Source: Streptomyces sp. NRRL F-4489
GTDB lineage: Bacteria > Actinomycetota > Actinomycetes > Streptomycetales > Streptomycetaceae
Length of the DNA stretch: 64,000 nt
Reading direction: 5' to 3'
Assembly: GCF_001509485.1 (NCBI RefSeq)
Contig: NZ_LLZI01000268.1
Span: 21,547-85,546, forward strand
A program made the translations under genes and the position numbers. Positions within the stretch are counted from its first letter, which is position 1. Each line of letters begins with the position of its first letter. The notes below the pieces were generated by a model that was not told the origin of the DNA, made no database searches, and worked only from the letters and a program-made list of their open reading frames with translations. Below, in pieces: positions 1-8,130 of this stretch.

Positions 1-10
1 TGACCGGCCA

Positions 11-45
11 CCCGGGCGCGGACCGGCCCACGGCCCGCGCCCGGG
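11..45. terminator. Hairpin terminator of a gene left of the window
   Basis: A perfect 11-bp inverted repeat (11-21 pairing with 35-45, 13-nt loop) sits at the very start of the window, before the first gene. There is no U-tract, as is usual in high-GC actinobacteria. It most likely ends a transcript from outside the window. Confidence 0.5.
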
Positions 46-118
46 CCCCTTCCCCCGGGCCCCTTCAGCGGGGCCCTCCCCAGGGCTCTCCCCTCCCCCT
101 CCCCCCAGGAGCTGCCGC

Positions 119-1054
119 GTGTTCCCCTCCCGACGACGCGTCACCACCCTCCTCCTCGGCTCCGCCCTCGGCGTCGGCGGCCTCGCCGCCGCCGGCTGCG
201 GCGCACCGGCCGACGCCGCCGGCGCGGCCGCCACCCCGCGCGCCCGGCGCAGCACCCCGCCGCCCGCCCGCCGGGTCCCCCTGCACGGCGCGGTCAACTG
301 CCGCGACCTGGGCGGCTACCGCACCGACCACGGCCGGACGGTCCGCTACGGACGGCTGTTCCGCTCCGACTCGCTCCCCAAGCTGACCCCCGACGACCTG
401 ACCGTCCTGCACCGCCTCGGACTGCGTACCGTGATCGATATGCGGGTGCCGTCGGAGGTCTCGTTCGACGGCGCGGACCGGCTGCCCGCCGGGCTCGCGG
501 TGACCTCGCTGCCGGTCAACGACACCGGGCTGTTCGCCGCGATGCAGGCCGCCATCGCCACCAAGGACCCGGTCGAGCAGCAGCGCAGACTGGGCGACGG
601 CCGCGGTGAGGCCCTTATGCGTGACGTGTACCCGACATTCGTCACCAGTGCCGCCAACCGCGCCGCCTTCGCCACCATGCTCACCCGCTTCGCGGACCAG
701 GACCGGCTGCCGCTGCTCTTCCACTGCACCTCGGGCAAGGACCGCACCGGCTGGCTGACCTACCTCCTGCTGCGGCTGCTCGGCGTCCCGCACGCCACCG
801 CCGAACAGGACTACCTGCTCACCAACACCCTGCGCCGGGACGCCGACGCGGCCGTACGCGCCCAGCTCAAGCAGGCCGGGCTGATGCAGGACACCGACCT
901 GCTCATCCCGCTCCAAGAAGTCCGCTCCGGCTATCTGGCCGCCGGCCTCGACCAACTGCGGCAGGACTACGGCGACATCCCCCGCTACCTCAGCGCCGGC
1001 CTCGGCCTGCACACCTCGACCCTGGCCCGGCTCCGCGCCCGGCTGCTGCACTGA
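119..1054 (+). CDS. Exported tyrosine-protein phosphatase (DSP-like)
   Basis: 311 aa, GTG start chosen because AGGAG lies 8 nt upstream. The N-terminus has a twin-arginine-like stretch (SRRRVTTLLL), a hydrophobic segment and a Cys at residue 27 (AAAGCGAP), so it is probably exported and perhaps lipidated, although the lipobox is not classical. The catalytic P-loop of protein tyrosine phosphatases is clear: HCTSGKDRTG at 202-211, with nucleophile Cys203 and phosphate-binding Arg209 (C-X5-R). The upstream NCRDLGGYRT motif is typical of the bacterial tyrosine/serine phosphatase family that also includes PI phosphatases. It stands alone and converges on the fadA6 operon. The substrate cannot be told from sequence; a phosphoprotein or phosphoinositide outside the membrane is possible. 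Confidence 0.88.
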   Translation: MFPSRRRVTTLLLGSALGVGGLAAAGCGAPADAAGAAATPRARRSTPPPARRVPLHGAVNCRDLGGYRTDHGRTVRYGRLFRSDSLPKLTPDDLTVLHRLGLRTVIDMRVPSEVSFDGADRLPAGLAVTSLPVNDTGLFAAMQAAIATKDPVEQQRRLGDGRGEALMRDVYPTFVTSAANRAAFATMLTRFADQDRLPLLFHCTSGKDRTGWLTYLLLRLLGVPHATAEQDYLLTNTLRRDADAAVRAQLKQAGLMQDTDLLIPLQEVRSGYLAAGLDQLRQDYGDIPRYLSAGLGLHTSTLARLRARLLH

Positions 1055-1117
1055 GGGGCGCCCGGCCCCGCCAGGACGTATAAGACCGCCACGACGTACG
1101 AGACCGCCGGAACGCAC

Positions 1118-1157
1118 GGAGACCGCCGGGACGGCCCGCACCGCCCCGGCGGTCTCC
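1118..1157. terminator. Bidirectional hairpin terminator
   Basis: A perfect 13-bp stem (1118-1130 with 1145-1157, 14-nt loop) lies between the convergent phosphatase and fadA6 genes. Just before it the motif AGACCGCC occurs three times (about 1083, 1101 and 1120), the last copy forming the stem. Confidence 0.7.
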
Positions 1158-1180
1158 GCTGATTCACCGCCCCGCCGCCG

Positions 1181-2338
1181 TCACAGCCGCTCGATGATCG
1201 TCACATTGGCCTGGCCGCCGCCCTCGCACATGGTCTGCAGCCCGAACCGGCCGCCGGTGCGCTCCAGTTCGTTCAGCAGCGTGGTCATCAGCCGGACGCC
1301 GGTCGCGCCCAGCGGATGGCCCAGCGCGATGGCGCCGCCGTTGACGTTGACCCGCTCCGGGTCGGCGCCGGTCTCCTTCAGCCAGGCCAGCACCACCGGC
1401 GCGAACGCCTCGTTGATCTCCACCAGGTCGATGTCGTCCAGCGTCATCCCGGTCTTCTTCAGCGCGTACGCGGTGGCCGGGATCGGCGCGGACAGCATCC
1501 GGATCGGGTCCTCGCCGCGGACCGAGAGGTGGTGGATCCGGGCCCGCGGGGTCAGGCCGTGCTCGGCCACCGCCCGCTCGGAAGCCAGCAGCAGCGCGGC
1601 GGCGCCGTCCGAGACCTGCGAGGAGACCGCGGCGGTCAGCCGGCCGCCCTCGACCACGGGCGCCAGCTGCGCCATCTTCTCCAGCGAGGTGTTCCGGCGC
1701 GGGCCCTCGTCGGCGGTGACCTCGCCGTACGCGACGATCTCCCGGTCGAAGCGGCCCTCGTCGGCGGCCCGGACCGCCCGCTGGTGCGAGCGGAGCGCGA
1801 ACTCCTCCATCTGCTCCCGGGAGATGTCCCACTTGGTGGCGATCAGCTCGGCGCCGTGGAACTGGTTGACCGGCTGGTCGCCGTAGCGGGCCCGCCAGCC
1901 CGCCGACCCGGCGTACGGGCCCTGGGTGAGGCCCAGCGGCTCGGCGGCCTGGCGGCTGGCGAAGGCGATCGGGATCTGCGACATGTTCTGCACCCCGCCG
2001 GCCACGACCAGGTCCTGGGTGCCGGACAGCACTCCCTGGGCGGCGAAGTGCACGGCCTGCTGCGAGGAGCCGCACTGCCGGTCGACGGTGACGCCGGGCA
2101 CCTCCTCCGGCAGCCCGGCGGCCAGCCAGCAGGTCCGGGCGATGTCCCCGGCCTGCGGCCCGACCGTGTCCAGGCAGCCGAAGACGACGTCCTCCACGGC
2201 GGCCGGATCGATTCCGGTGCGCTCCATCAGCGCGGACAGCACATGGGCGCCGAGGTCGGCCGGATGGACGGCGGCCAGCCCGCCGCCCTTCTTCCCCACC
2301 GGGGTGCGGACGGCATCGACGAGATACGCCTCGGGCAT
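1181..2338 (-). CDS. fadA6: Steroid-ring thiolase FadA6-like acetyl-CoA acyltransferase
   Basis: 385 aa, full thiolase length. Nucleophile Cys89 lies in VDRQCGSSQQ, His341 in ALGHPLGATG and the second active-site Cys371 in MCEGGGQ. The text around these motifs (PGVTVDRQCGSSQQA, GGVQNMSQIPI, TIIERL end) closely resembles mycobacterial FadA6, the KstR2-regulon thiolase that releases a short acyl-CoA during degradation of the steroid C/D rings. It is last in the minus-strand run fadE30-ipdF-kstR2-fadA6, the same order as in that regulon (Rv3560c-Rv3559c-kstR2-fadA6). The ATG is 59 nt past the kstR2 stop. The family call is firm; a steroid-like substrate is inference from context. Confidence 0.9.
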   Translation of the reverse strand: MPEAYLVDAVRTPVGKKGGGLAAVHPADLGAHVLSALMERTGIDPAAVEDVVFGCLDTVGPQAGDIARTCWLAAGLPEEVPGVTVDRQCGSSQQAVHFAAQGVLSGTQDLVVAGGVQNMSQIPIAFASRQAAEPLGLTQGPYAGSAGWRARYGDQPVNQFHGAELIATKWDISREQMEEFALRSHQRAVRAADEGRFDREIVAYGEVTADEGPRRNTSLEKMAQLAPVVEGGRLTAAVSSQVSDGAAALLLASERAVAEHGLTPRARIHHLSVRGEDPIRMLSAPIPATAYALKKTGMTLDDIDLVEINEAFAPVVLAWLKETGADPERVNVNGGAIALGHPLGATGVRLMTTLLNELERTGGRFGLQTMCEGGGQANVTIIERL

Positions 2339-2397
2339 GGTGAACTCCTTGGTCCTTGATTGACATTCTGCGGAGGTGCGGGACAGGCCCGCAACGC

Positions 2398-2968
2398 TCA
2401 GGTCCGCACCGCCCAGTCCCGCACCGCGATCCCGTCCAGCACCATCGACAGGTACTGGCGGGCGATCTCCTCGGGGCTGTGCTGTGCGCCCGGCCGGTAC
2501 CACGACGCCGCGACCCAGACGGTGTCGCGGACGAAGCGGTACGTCAGCCGGATGTCGAGGTCGGCGCGGAAGGCGCCGCCGGCCACCCCGCGCTCCAGCG
2601 TGCCGAGCCAGGCCCGGGCGAACCGGCGCCGGGCGTCGGCGAGATAGCCGAAGCGGGGGTGGCGGGCGGCGAGGTGCCGGGCCTCCTTCTGGTAGATCGC
2701 GACCGCGGCCCGGTGCCGGTCGATCCCCCGGAACGACGCCGTGACCAGCGCCTCGATGGTCTCCCGGGGCCCGAGCGCGGCCGCCAGTACCGCGTCGTAG
2801 CCGGCCCACAGCTCGTCCAGGAAGGCGGAGAGGATCTCGTCCACCATCGACTCCTTGGAGTCGAAGTGGTAGTAGAGGCTGCCGGCGGACCGTGGTCGCG
2901 TTGTAGCCCCGGGCGGCGAACACCTCGGCCGCGGTGGCCAGGAGTTCGCCGCGGCGCTCCTCACGCAT
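2398..2968 (-). pseudogene. kstR2: KstR2-like TetR repressor, disrupted by a 29-bp deletion
   Basis: The start (ATG at 2968, overlapping the upstream dehydrogenase by 8 nt) encodes 28 residues ending ARGYNATTVR, which matches the beginning of KstR2. The next residues of the family (about ten, of the type DIADGAGILS, the turn and recognition helix of the HTH) are missing. Translation must change frame near 2884 to continue with GSLYYHFDSKESMVDEIL and 161 residues that match KstR2 to its end (WYRPG, EEIARQYLSMVLDGI). Restoring 29 nt would give a protein of about 199 aa, the normal KstR2 length. As written the reading frame from the ATG runs on into fadA6 without making a repressor. Either the repressor is truly lost or the deletion is an assembly error. 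Confidence 0.85.
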
Positions 2969-3752
2969 GCTGGGAGCTGACCGACACGGTCTCCCCGGTC
3001 ATGTACGAGGCGTAGTCCCCGGCCAGGAAGACGATCACGTTGGCCACCTCCCACGGCTCCGCGTAGCGGCCGAACGCCTCCTTCTCGGTCAGCTCGGCCA
3101 GCAGCTCGGGGGTGGTGACCTTCACCAGGTGCGGGTGCATGGCCAGGCTCGGCGCGACCGCGTTGACCCGCACCCCGTAGTCGGCGGCCTCCACCGCGGC
3201 GCAGCGGGTCAGCGCCATCACCCCGGCCTTGGCGGCGGCGTAGTGGGCCTGGCCGCGCTGGGCGCGCCAGCCGATGACGGAGGCGTTGTTGACGATCACT
3301 CCGCCCTGTCCGGCGGCCTTCATCCGGCGCAGCGCGGCCCGGGTGCAGCGGAAGGTGCCGTTGAGGGTGACGTCGATGACCTTGTCCCACTGCTCGTCGG
3401 TCATCTCGGTCAGCTCGGCGGTGCCGCCCAGGCCGGCGTTGTTGACGACGATGTCCAGCCGGCCGTGGCGCTCCTCGGCGAGCGCGTACAGCGCCGCCAC
3501 CTGCGCCTCGTCGGTCACGTCGCAGGGCAGCCCGGCGACCCGGTCGGCGCCGAACTCCCCGGCCAGCGCGGCGGCGCTCTCCGCCAGCCGCCGGGCGTGC
3601 GCGTCGCCGATGACGATCCGGGCGCCCTCCTCCAGGAAGCGCCGCGCGGTCGCCCCGCCGATCCCGGCCCCGGCCGCGGCGGTGATCACCGCCGTCCGCC
3701 CCGCCAGCAGTTCGTGCCCGGCCACATACGCCGGCGCCCCGGACCCCGTCAT
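2961..3752 (-). CDS. ipdF: Short-chain dehydrogenase, IpdF-like
   Basis: 263 aa classical SDR. The cofactor loop is TAAAGAGIG (24-32), NNAG is at 104-107 and the catalytic Ser158, Tyr171 and Lys175 (YAAAK) are present. It overlaps fadE30 by ATGA and the kstR2 start by 8 nt, so it is translationally coupled. Its position between fadE30 and kstR2 is that of mycobacterial Rv3559c (IpdF), a 5-hydroxy dehydrogenase acting on the indanedione propionate (HIP) CoA intermediates. The SDR fold and active site are clear; the IpdF name rests mainly on gene order. Confidence 0.8.
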   Translation of the reverse strand: MTGSGAPAYVAGHELLAGRTAVITAAAGAGIGGATARRFLEEGARIVIGDAHARRLAESAAALAGEFGADRVAGLPCDVTDEAQVAALYALAEERHGRLDIVVNNAGLGGTAELTEMTDEQWDKVIDVTLNGTFRCTRAALRRMKAAGQGGVIVNNASVIGWRAQRGQAHYAAAKAGVMALTRCAAVEAADYGVRVNAVAPSLAMHPHLVKVTTPELLAELTEKEAFGRYAEPWEVANVIVFLAGDYASYMTGETVSVSSQHA

Positions 3753-4933
3753 GCCTTCGCCTCCTTCGGCAGGCCGAGCACCCGCTCGGCGATGATGTTG
3801 CGCTGGATCTCGTTGGAGCCCGCGTAGAGGGTGTCGGCGCGGGAGAAGAGGAAGAGCCGCTGCCAGTCGTCGAGGTCGTACGGCTCGCCGGCGGCGAGCA
3901 GGCCGCCGGCGCCGCAGACGTCCATGGCCAGTTCGCCCAGCTCGCGGTGCCAGGTCGCCCAGAAGATCTTGCCGATGGACGCCTCCGGGCCGGGCGCGCC
4001 GGCCGCGACGCCGTCCAGCATCCGCAGGGCGTTGCAGCGGATGGTTTCCAGGCCGATCCAGGCGCGGGCCAGCCGGTCGCGGATCAGCGGGTCGTCCACC
4101 GCGCCGTTCCGCCGGGCCAGCTCCATCAGCGCCTCCAGTTCGCGCCGGAAGCCGACCTGCTGGCCGAGGGTGGACACCCCGCGCTCGAAGCCCAGCGTGG
4201 CCATCGCGATCCGCCAGCCGTCGCCGGGCGCGCCGACCACGTGCGGCGCCCGCGCCCCGTCGAAGAACACCTCGTTGAACTCCGAGGTGCCGGTGAGCTG
4301 GGTGATCGGCCGGATGTCGACACCGGGCTGGTCGAGCGGGACGAGGAGGTACGACAGCCCCCGGTGGCGCGCCGACCCCGGTTCGGTGCGGGCGACGACG
4401 AAGCACCACTGGGACTCCTGGGCGAGCGAGGTCCAGATCTTCTGGCCGTCCACCACCCACTCCCCGCGCTCCTCGTCCCAGGCGGCGCGGGTCCGGACGT
4501 TGGCCAGGTCCGAGCCGGCGTCCGGCTCGCTGTAGCCCTGGCACCACAGCTCCCGTACGGCGGCGATCTCCGGCAGGAAGCGGGCCCGCTGCTCGTCGGT
4601 GCCGAAGGCGATCAGGGTGGGGCCGAGGAGCTGCTCGCCGATGTGGTTGACCCGGGCGGGCGCGCCGGCCAGCGCGTACTCCTCGTGGAAGGCGACCTGC
4701 TGTTCCAGCGTGGCGCCGCGCCCGCCGTACTCCTCGGGCCAGCCGACGCAGGTCCAGCCGGCGGCGGCCATATGGCGTTCCCAGGCGAGGCGTTCGGCGA
4801 ACGCCTCGTGTTCGCGGCCGGGGCCGCCGCGGCCGCGCAGGGCCGCGAACTCCCCGGTGAGGTTGGCCCGCAGCCAGCTGCGGATCTCGGTGCGGAAGCT
4901 CTCGACGGTGGTGGGGGCCTCGACGCTGCTCAT
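3749..4933 (-). CDS. fadE30: Acyl-CoA dehydrogenase, FadE30-like
   Basis: 394 aa, full-length FAD-dependent acyl-CoA dehydrogenase. The N-terminal domain has GWPEEYGGRGAT, the flavin/substrate region has YSEPDAGSDLA and GQKIWTSLA, and the C-terminus has YAGSNEIQRNIIAERVLGL. The residue at the medium-chain enzyme's catalytic Glu position is Ala371, so the base is probably Glu250 (GFERG), as in isovaleryl-type enzymes. It opens the minus-strand KstR2-type operon, 46 nt from the divergent hydratase gene with the operator in between. In mycobacteria FadE30 dehydrogenates the propionyl side chain of HIP-CoA. The family is certain; the substrate is inferred. Confidence 0.85.
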   Translation of the reverse strand: MSSVEAPTTVESFRTEIRSWLRANLTGEFAALRGRGGPGREHEAFAERLAWERHMAAAGWTCVGWPEEYGGRGATLEQQVAFHEEYALAGAPARVNHIGEQLLGPTLIAFGTDEQRARFLPEIAAVRELWCQGYSEPDAGSDLANVRTRAAWDEERGEWVVDGQKIWTSLAQESQWCFVVARTEPGSARHRGLSYLLVPLDQPGVDIRPITQLTGTSEFNEVFFDGARAPHVVGAPGDGWRIAMATLGFERGVSTLGQQVGFRRELEALMELARRNGAVDDPLIRDRLARAWIGLETIRCNALRMLDGVAAGAPGPEASIGKIFWATWHRELGELAMDVCGAGGLLAAGEPYDLDDWQRLFLFSRADTLYAGSNEIQRNIIAERVLGLPKEAKA

Positions 4934-4946
4934 GGCCGTACGTTAA

Positions 4947-4966
4947 CCTACCAAACACTTGTTAGG
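4947..4966. promoter_or_regulatory. KstR2-type operator in the fadE30/hydratase divergent promoter
   Basis: The 14-mer ACCAAACACTTGTT (4950-4963) fits the published KstR2 box A-n-CAAG-nn-CTTG-n-T except for one G-to-A change. It is the centre of a 20-bp imperfect palindrome with CCTA and TAGG ends (7 of 10 pairs). It lies midway in the 46-nt gap between the two start codons, so one bound dimer could block both directions. Confidence 0.8.
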
Positions 4967-4979
4967 GAAGGAGTCGCCG

Positions 4980-5831
4980 ATGACCGCCGGTGAAGAGACG
5001 CCCGTGGTGCGCTACGTCCGGCAGGGCCCGGTCGCCACCGTCACCATGAACCGCCCGGACTACCGCAACGCCCAGAACTCCGCGATGACCTACGCCCTGG
5101 ACCGCGCCTTCTACCGCGCCGCGGACGATGACGAGGTCAAGGTCGTGGTGCTGGCCGGCGAGGGCCGGCACTTCTCCGCCGGCCACGACATCGGCAGCCC
5201 CGGCCGGGACGCCCACCTCCCGTTCGACCGCAAGGCCGGACTGTGGTGGGACCACTCGGACAAGGCCGGCGCGGAGAGCCGCTACGCCCGCGAGTCCGAG
5301 GTCTACCTCGGCATGTGCCGCCGCTGGCGGGAACTCCCCAAGCCGCTGATCGCCTCCGTGCAGGGGGCGTGCGTGGCCGGCGGGCTGATGCTCGCCTGGA
5401 TCTGCGATCTGATCGTCGCCGCCGACGACGCCTTCTTCGCCGACCCGGTCGTCCGGATGGGCATCCCCGGCGTCGAATACTTCGCCCACCCGTGGGTGAT
5501 GCCGCCGCGGATCGCCAAGGAGTTCCTCTACACCGGCGACCGGATGCCGGCCCGGCGGGCCTACGAACTGGGGTGGGTCAACCGCGTCGTACCGCGCGCC
5601 GAACTCACCGACCGCACACGGGAGTTGGCCGAGCGGATCGCCGAGATGCCGCGGATGGGGCTGGCGCTGACCAAGCGCGCGGTCAACCAGGCCGAGGACC
5701 TCCAGGGCCTGCACCCGGGCCTGGACTCGGTCTTCGGACTGCACCACCTCGCGCACGCGCACAACGCCGAGACCGCCCGGGACTCCCTCGGCGGGATGGA
5801 CATCGCCAAGATGAAGGAGGCCGGTTCCTGA
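4980..5831 (+). CDS. Enoyl-CoA hydratase/isomerase (crotonase) family
   Basis: 283 aa. The ATG at 4980 is chosen because GGAAGGAG lies just upstream. Oxyanion-hole regions are visible: GEGRHFSAGHDI and VQGACVAGGLMLAW. A long insertion between them (FDRKAGLWWDHSDKAG) contains aromatic residues that probably shape the acyl pocket. It is the first gene of the plus-strand arm of the KstR2-like regulon and overlaps the next acyl-CoA dehydrogenase by one base (TGATG). It would hydrate the enoyl-CoA made by its neighbours. It does not look like EchA20, the ring-opening hydrolase of the mycobacterial pathway; no closer name is justified. Confidence 0.85.
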   Translation: MTAGEETPVVRYVRQGPVATVTMNRPDYRNAQNSAMTYALDRAFYRAADDDEVKVVVLAGEGRHFSAGHDIGSPGRDAHLPFDRKAGLWWDHSDKAGAESRYARESEVYLGMCRRWRELPKPLIASVQGACVAGGLMLAWICDLIVAADDAFFADPVVRMGIPGVEYFAHPWVMPPRIAKEFLYTGDRMPARRAYELGWVNRVVPRAELTDRTRELAERIAEMPRMGLALTKRAVNQAEDLQGLHPGLDSVFGLHHLAHAHNAETARDSLGGMDIAKMKEAGS

Positions 5832-7003
5832 TGGATCTGGACGCAAGCGAGGCCGACGCGGCGTTCCGGGCCGAGGCCCGCGCCTGGCTCGCCGCGCACG
5901 TGCCCGCGACGCCGCTGCCGTCGCTGGAGACCCGCGAGGGCTTCGCGGCGCACCGCGCGTGGGAGCGCCAACTCGCCGACGCCCGCTGGTCGGTGGTCTC
6001 CTGGCCCGAGGAGTACGGCGGCCGGGGCGCCTCCCTCTTCCAGTGGCTGATTTTCGAGGAGGAGTACTACGCGGCGGGCGCGCCCGGCCGGGTCAGCCAG
6101 AACGGCATCAACCTCCTCGCCCCCACCCTCTTCGAGCACGGCACCCCCGAGCAGCGCGCCCGGGTCCTCGGCCCGATGGCGACCGGCGAGGTGATCTGGG
6201 CCCAGGCGTGGTCCGAGCCGGAGGCCGGCTCCGACCTGGCGTCGCTGCGCTCGACGGCGGTCCGGACCGACGGCGGCTGGCTGCTGAGCGGCCAGAAAAC
6301 GTGGTCGTCCCGGGCCGCCTTCGCCGACCGCGCCTTCGGCCTGTTCCGCAGCGAGCCCGGCACGCCCCGGCCGCACCAGGGTCTGACCTATCTGATGTTC
6401 CCGCTCGACGCGCCCGGTGTGACGGTCCGCCCGATCGGCCGGCTGGACGGCAAACCGGCCTTCGCCGAGCTCTTCCTCGACGAGGTCTTCGTCCCCGACG
6501 AGGACGTCATCGGCGAGCCGGGCCAGGGCTGGCGGGTGGCGATGAGCACCGCCGGCAACGAACGCGGCCTGACCCTGCGCAGCCCGGGCCGCTTCACCGC
6601 CGCCGCCGACCGGCTCACCGCCCTGTGGCGGGAGGCGGCGGACCCGGCGGACACCGCGCTGCGCGACCGGGTCGCCGACGCGGTGATCGGCGCCCGCGCC
6701 TACCAGCTGTTCACCTACGCCACCGCCTCCCGCCTCGCGGACGGGGCGGGCGTCGGCGCCGAGTCCAGCCTCAACAAGGTCTTCTGGTCCGAACTGGACA
6801 TCGCCCTGCACGAGACCGCCCTGGACCTGCTCGGCCCCGCCGGCACCCTCGCCGACGACGCCGACGAGGCCCCGGCGCACGGCGGCTGGGCCGAGGGCTA
6901 CACCTTCTCCCTCGCCGGCCCCGTCTACGCCGGCACCAACGAGATCCAGCGCAACATCATCGCCGAGCGGCTGCTCGGCCTGCCGAAGGAGGCCCGGGGA
7001 TGA
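5831..7003 (+). CDS. Acyl-CoA dehydrogenase, FadE31-like
   Basis: 390 aa with the same layout as the FadE30 homolog: SWPEEYGGRGAS, WSEPEAGSDLAS, GQKTWSSRA, and C-terminal YAGTNEIQRNIIAERLLGL. Ala replaces the medium-chain catalytic Glu, so the likely base is the Glu of GNERGLTL. It is coupled to the hydratase (shared A of TGATG) and followed 64 nt later by a shorter acyl-CoA dehydrogenase. In mycobacteria such full-length/short pairs (FadE31 with FadE32 or FadE33) form alpha2-beta2 steroid-CoA dehydrogenases, and the same arrangement is suggested here. Confidence 0.83.
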   Translation: MDLDASEADAAFRAEARAWLAAHVPATPLPSLETREGFAAHRAWERQLADARWSVVSWPEEYGGRGASLFQWLIFEEEYYAAGAPGRVSQNGINLLAPTLFEHGTPEQRARVLGPMATGEVIWAQAWSEPEAGSDLASLRSTAVRTDGGWLLSGQKTWSSRAAFADRAFGLFRSEPGTPRPHQGLTYLMFPLDAPGVTVRPIGRLDGKPAFAELFLDEVFVPDEDVIGEPGQGWRVAMSTAGNERGLTLRSPGRFTAAADRLTALWREAADPADTALRDRVADAVIGARAYQLFTYATASRLADGAGVGAESSLNKVFWSELDIALHETALDLLGPAGTLADDADEAPAHGGWAEGYTFSLAGPVYAGTNEIQRNIIAERLLGLPKEARG

Positions 7004-7067
7004 GGGTCAACTGCCGTACGGACAGGGGCCTTTCCGGGCCCGGCGGCTTCTGCGAAGGGCGGCTGCC

Positions 7068-8051
7068 ATGCGGTTCCTGCTGAGCGCGGAGCAGCGGGAC
7101 TTCGCCCGTACGCTGGACGCCCTGCTGGGCGCGGCCGGCACCCCGGCCGCCGCCCGCGCCTGGGCCGCCGGCGAGCACAAGCCGGGCCGCGATCTGTGGG
7201 CCCGGCTCGCGGAGACCGGGGTGTTCGCCCTCGCGGCCCCCGAGGAGTACGACGGGATGGGCCCGCTGCCCCTCGAACTCGCCGTCGCCTTCACGGAGTT
7301 GGGGCGCCATGCGGTGCCCGGTCCGCTGGTGGAGACGGCCGCCGCCGCGGTCTTCCTGCACCGGCTCGGCGACCGCGCGGCGGCCGCCGCCTGGCTGCCG
7401 CGGATCGCCGCCGGTGACGCGCTCGTCGGCCTGTGCGCCGACGGGGCCCCGTACGCCCTGGACGCCGACGCCGCCGACACGGTCTTCGTCGTCCGGGGCG
7501 ACACGGTGTGCACCACCGAGGCGCACGGCCCCGTACAGCCCGCCCTCGACCCGGTGCGGCGGCTCTCCCGGCCGCTCGGCGGGACGGTCCTGGCCCGCGG
7601 CCCGGAGGTCACCGCGGCGGCCGGCCACGCCACCGACCTGGCCCGGCTGCTCACCGCCGCGCAGGCGCTCGGCACCGGCCGGGCCCTGCTGGACTCGACC
7701 GTGGCCTATGTGCGGCAGCGCACCCAGTTCGGGCGCGCGATCGGCTCGTTCCAGGCGGTCAAGCACCGGCTCGCGGACACCCTGATCGGGTTGGAGTTCG
7801 CCCAGCCGCTGGTGCACGCGGCGGCCCTGACCCTGGCGGCCGGCGCGCCCTCGGCCGGGGCGGAGGCCGCGGCGGCCAAGGCGGCGGCGGGCGAGGCGTG
7901 CTACGCGGCGGCGCGCACCGCGCTCCAGCTGCACGGCGCGGTCGGCTACACCGACGAACCGGACCTGTCCCTGTGGATCCGCAAGGCCCGCCCGCTCCGG
8001 GACGCCTGGGGCACCCCGGCCGAGTGCCGGGCCCGGGTCCTGGCCGGATAA
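7068..8051 (+). CDS. Acyl-CoA dehydrogenase short (beta-type) subunit
   Basis: 327 aa, shorter than a standalone enzyme. The C-terminal half keeps the FAD/dimer motif RTQFGRAIGSFQAVKHRLAD and QLHGAVGYTDEPDLSLWIRK, while the first half is reduced. This is the pattern of FadE32/FadE33-type subunits that pair with a FadE31-type partner. ATG at 7068 follows GAAGGG. It is the last gene of the hydratase-dehydrogenase operon and ends at a strong hairpin. Confidence 0.82.
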   Translation: MRFLLSAEQRDFARTLDALLGAAGTPAAARAWAAGEHKPGRDLWARLAETGVFALAAPEEYDGMGPLPLELAVAFTELGRHAVPGPLVETAAAAVFLHRLGDRAAAAAWLPRIAAGDALVGLCADGAPYALDADAADTVFVVRGDTVCTTEAHGPVQPALDPVRRLSRPLGGTVLARGPEVTAAAGHATDLARLLTAAQALGTGRALLDSTVAYVRQRTQFGRAIGSFQAVKHRLADTLIGLEFAQPLVHAAALTLAAGAPSAGAEAAAAKAAAGEACYAAARTALQLHGAVGYTDEPDLSLWIRKARPLRDAWGTPAECRARVLAG

Positions 8052-8068
8052 CCGGCAGTCCGGGCACC

Positions 8069-8117
8069 AGCGCGGCCCCGGGCCGCCGGATCACCTCCGG
8101 CGGCCCGGGGCCGCGCT
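8069..8117. terminator. Very long perfect hairpin, bidirectional terminator
   Basis: A perfect 21-bp stem (8069-8089 with 8097-8117) with a 7-nt loop lies between two convergent acyl-CoA dehydrogenase genes. It is the longest perfect stem noticed in the window and should stop transcription from both sides. Confidence 0.85.
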
Positions 8118-8130
8118 ATATACGCCGTTT

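Noticed and set aside
1083..1130. Three AGACCGCC repeats as a CRISPR-like or iteron array
   Set aside because: Only three short imperfect copies with unequal spacing; the last is part of a terminator stem.
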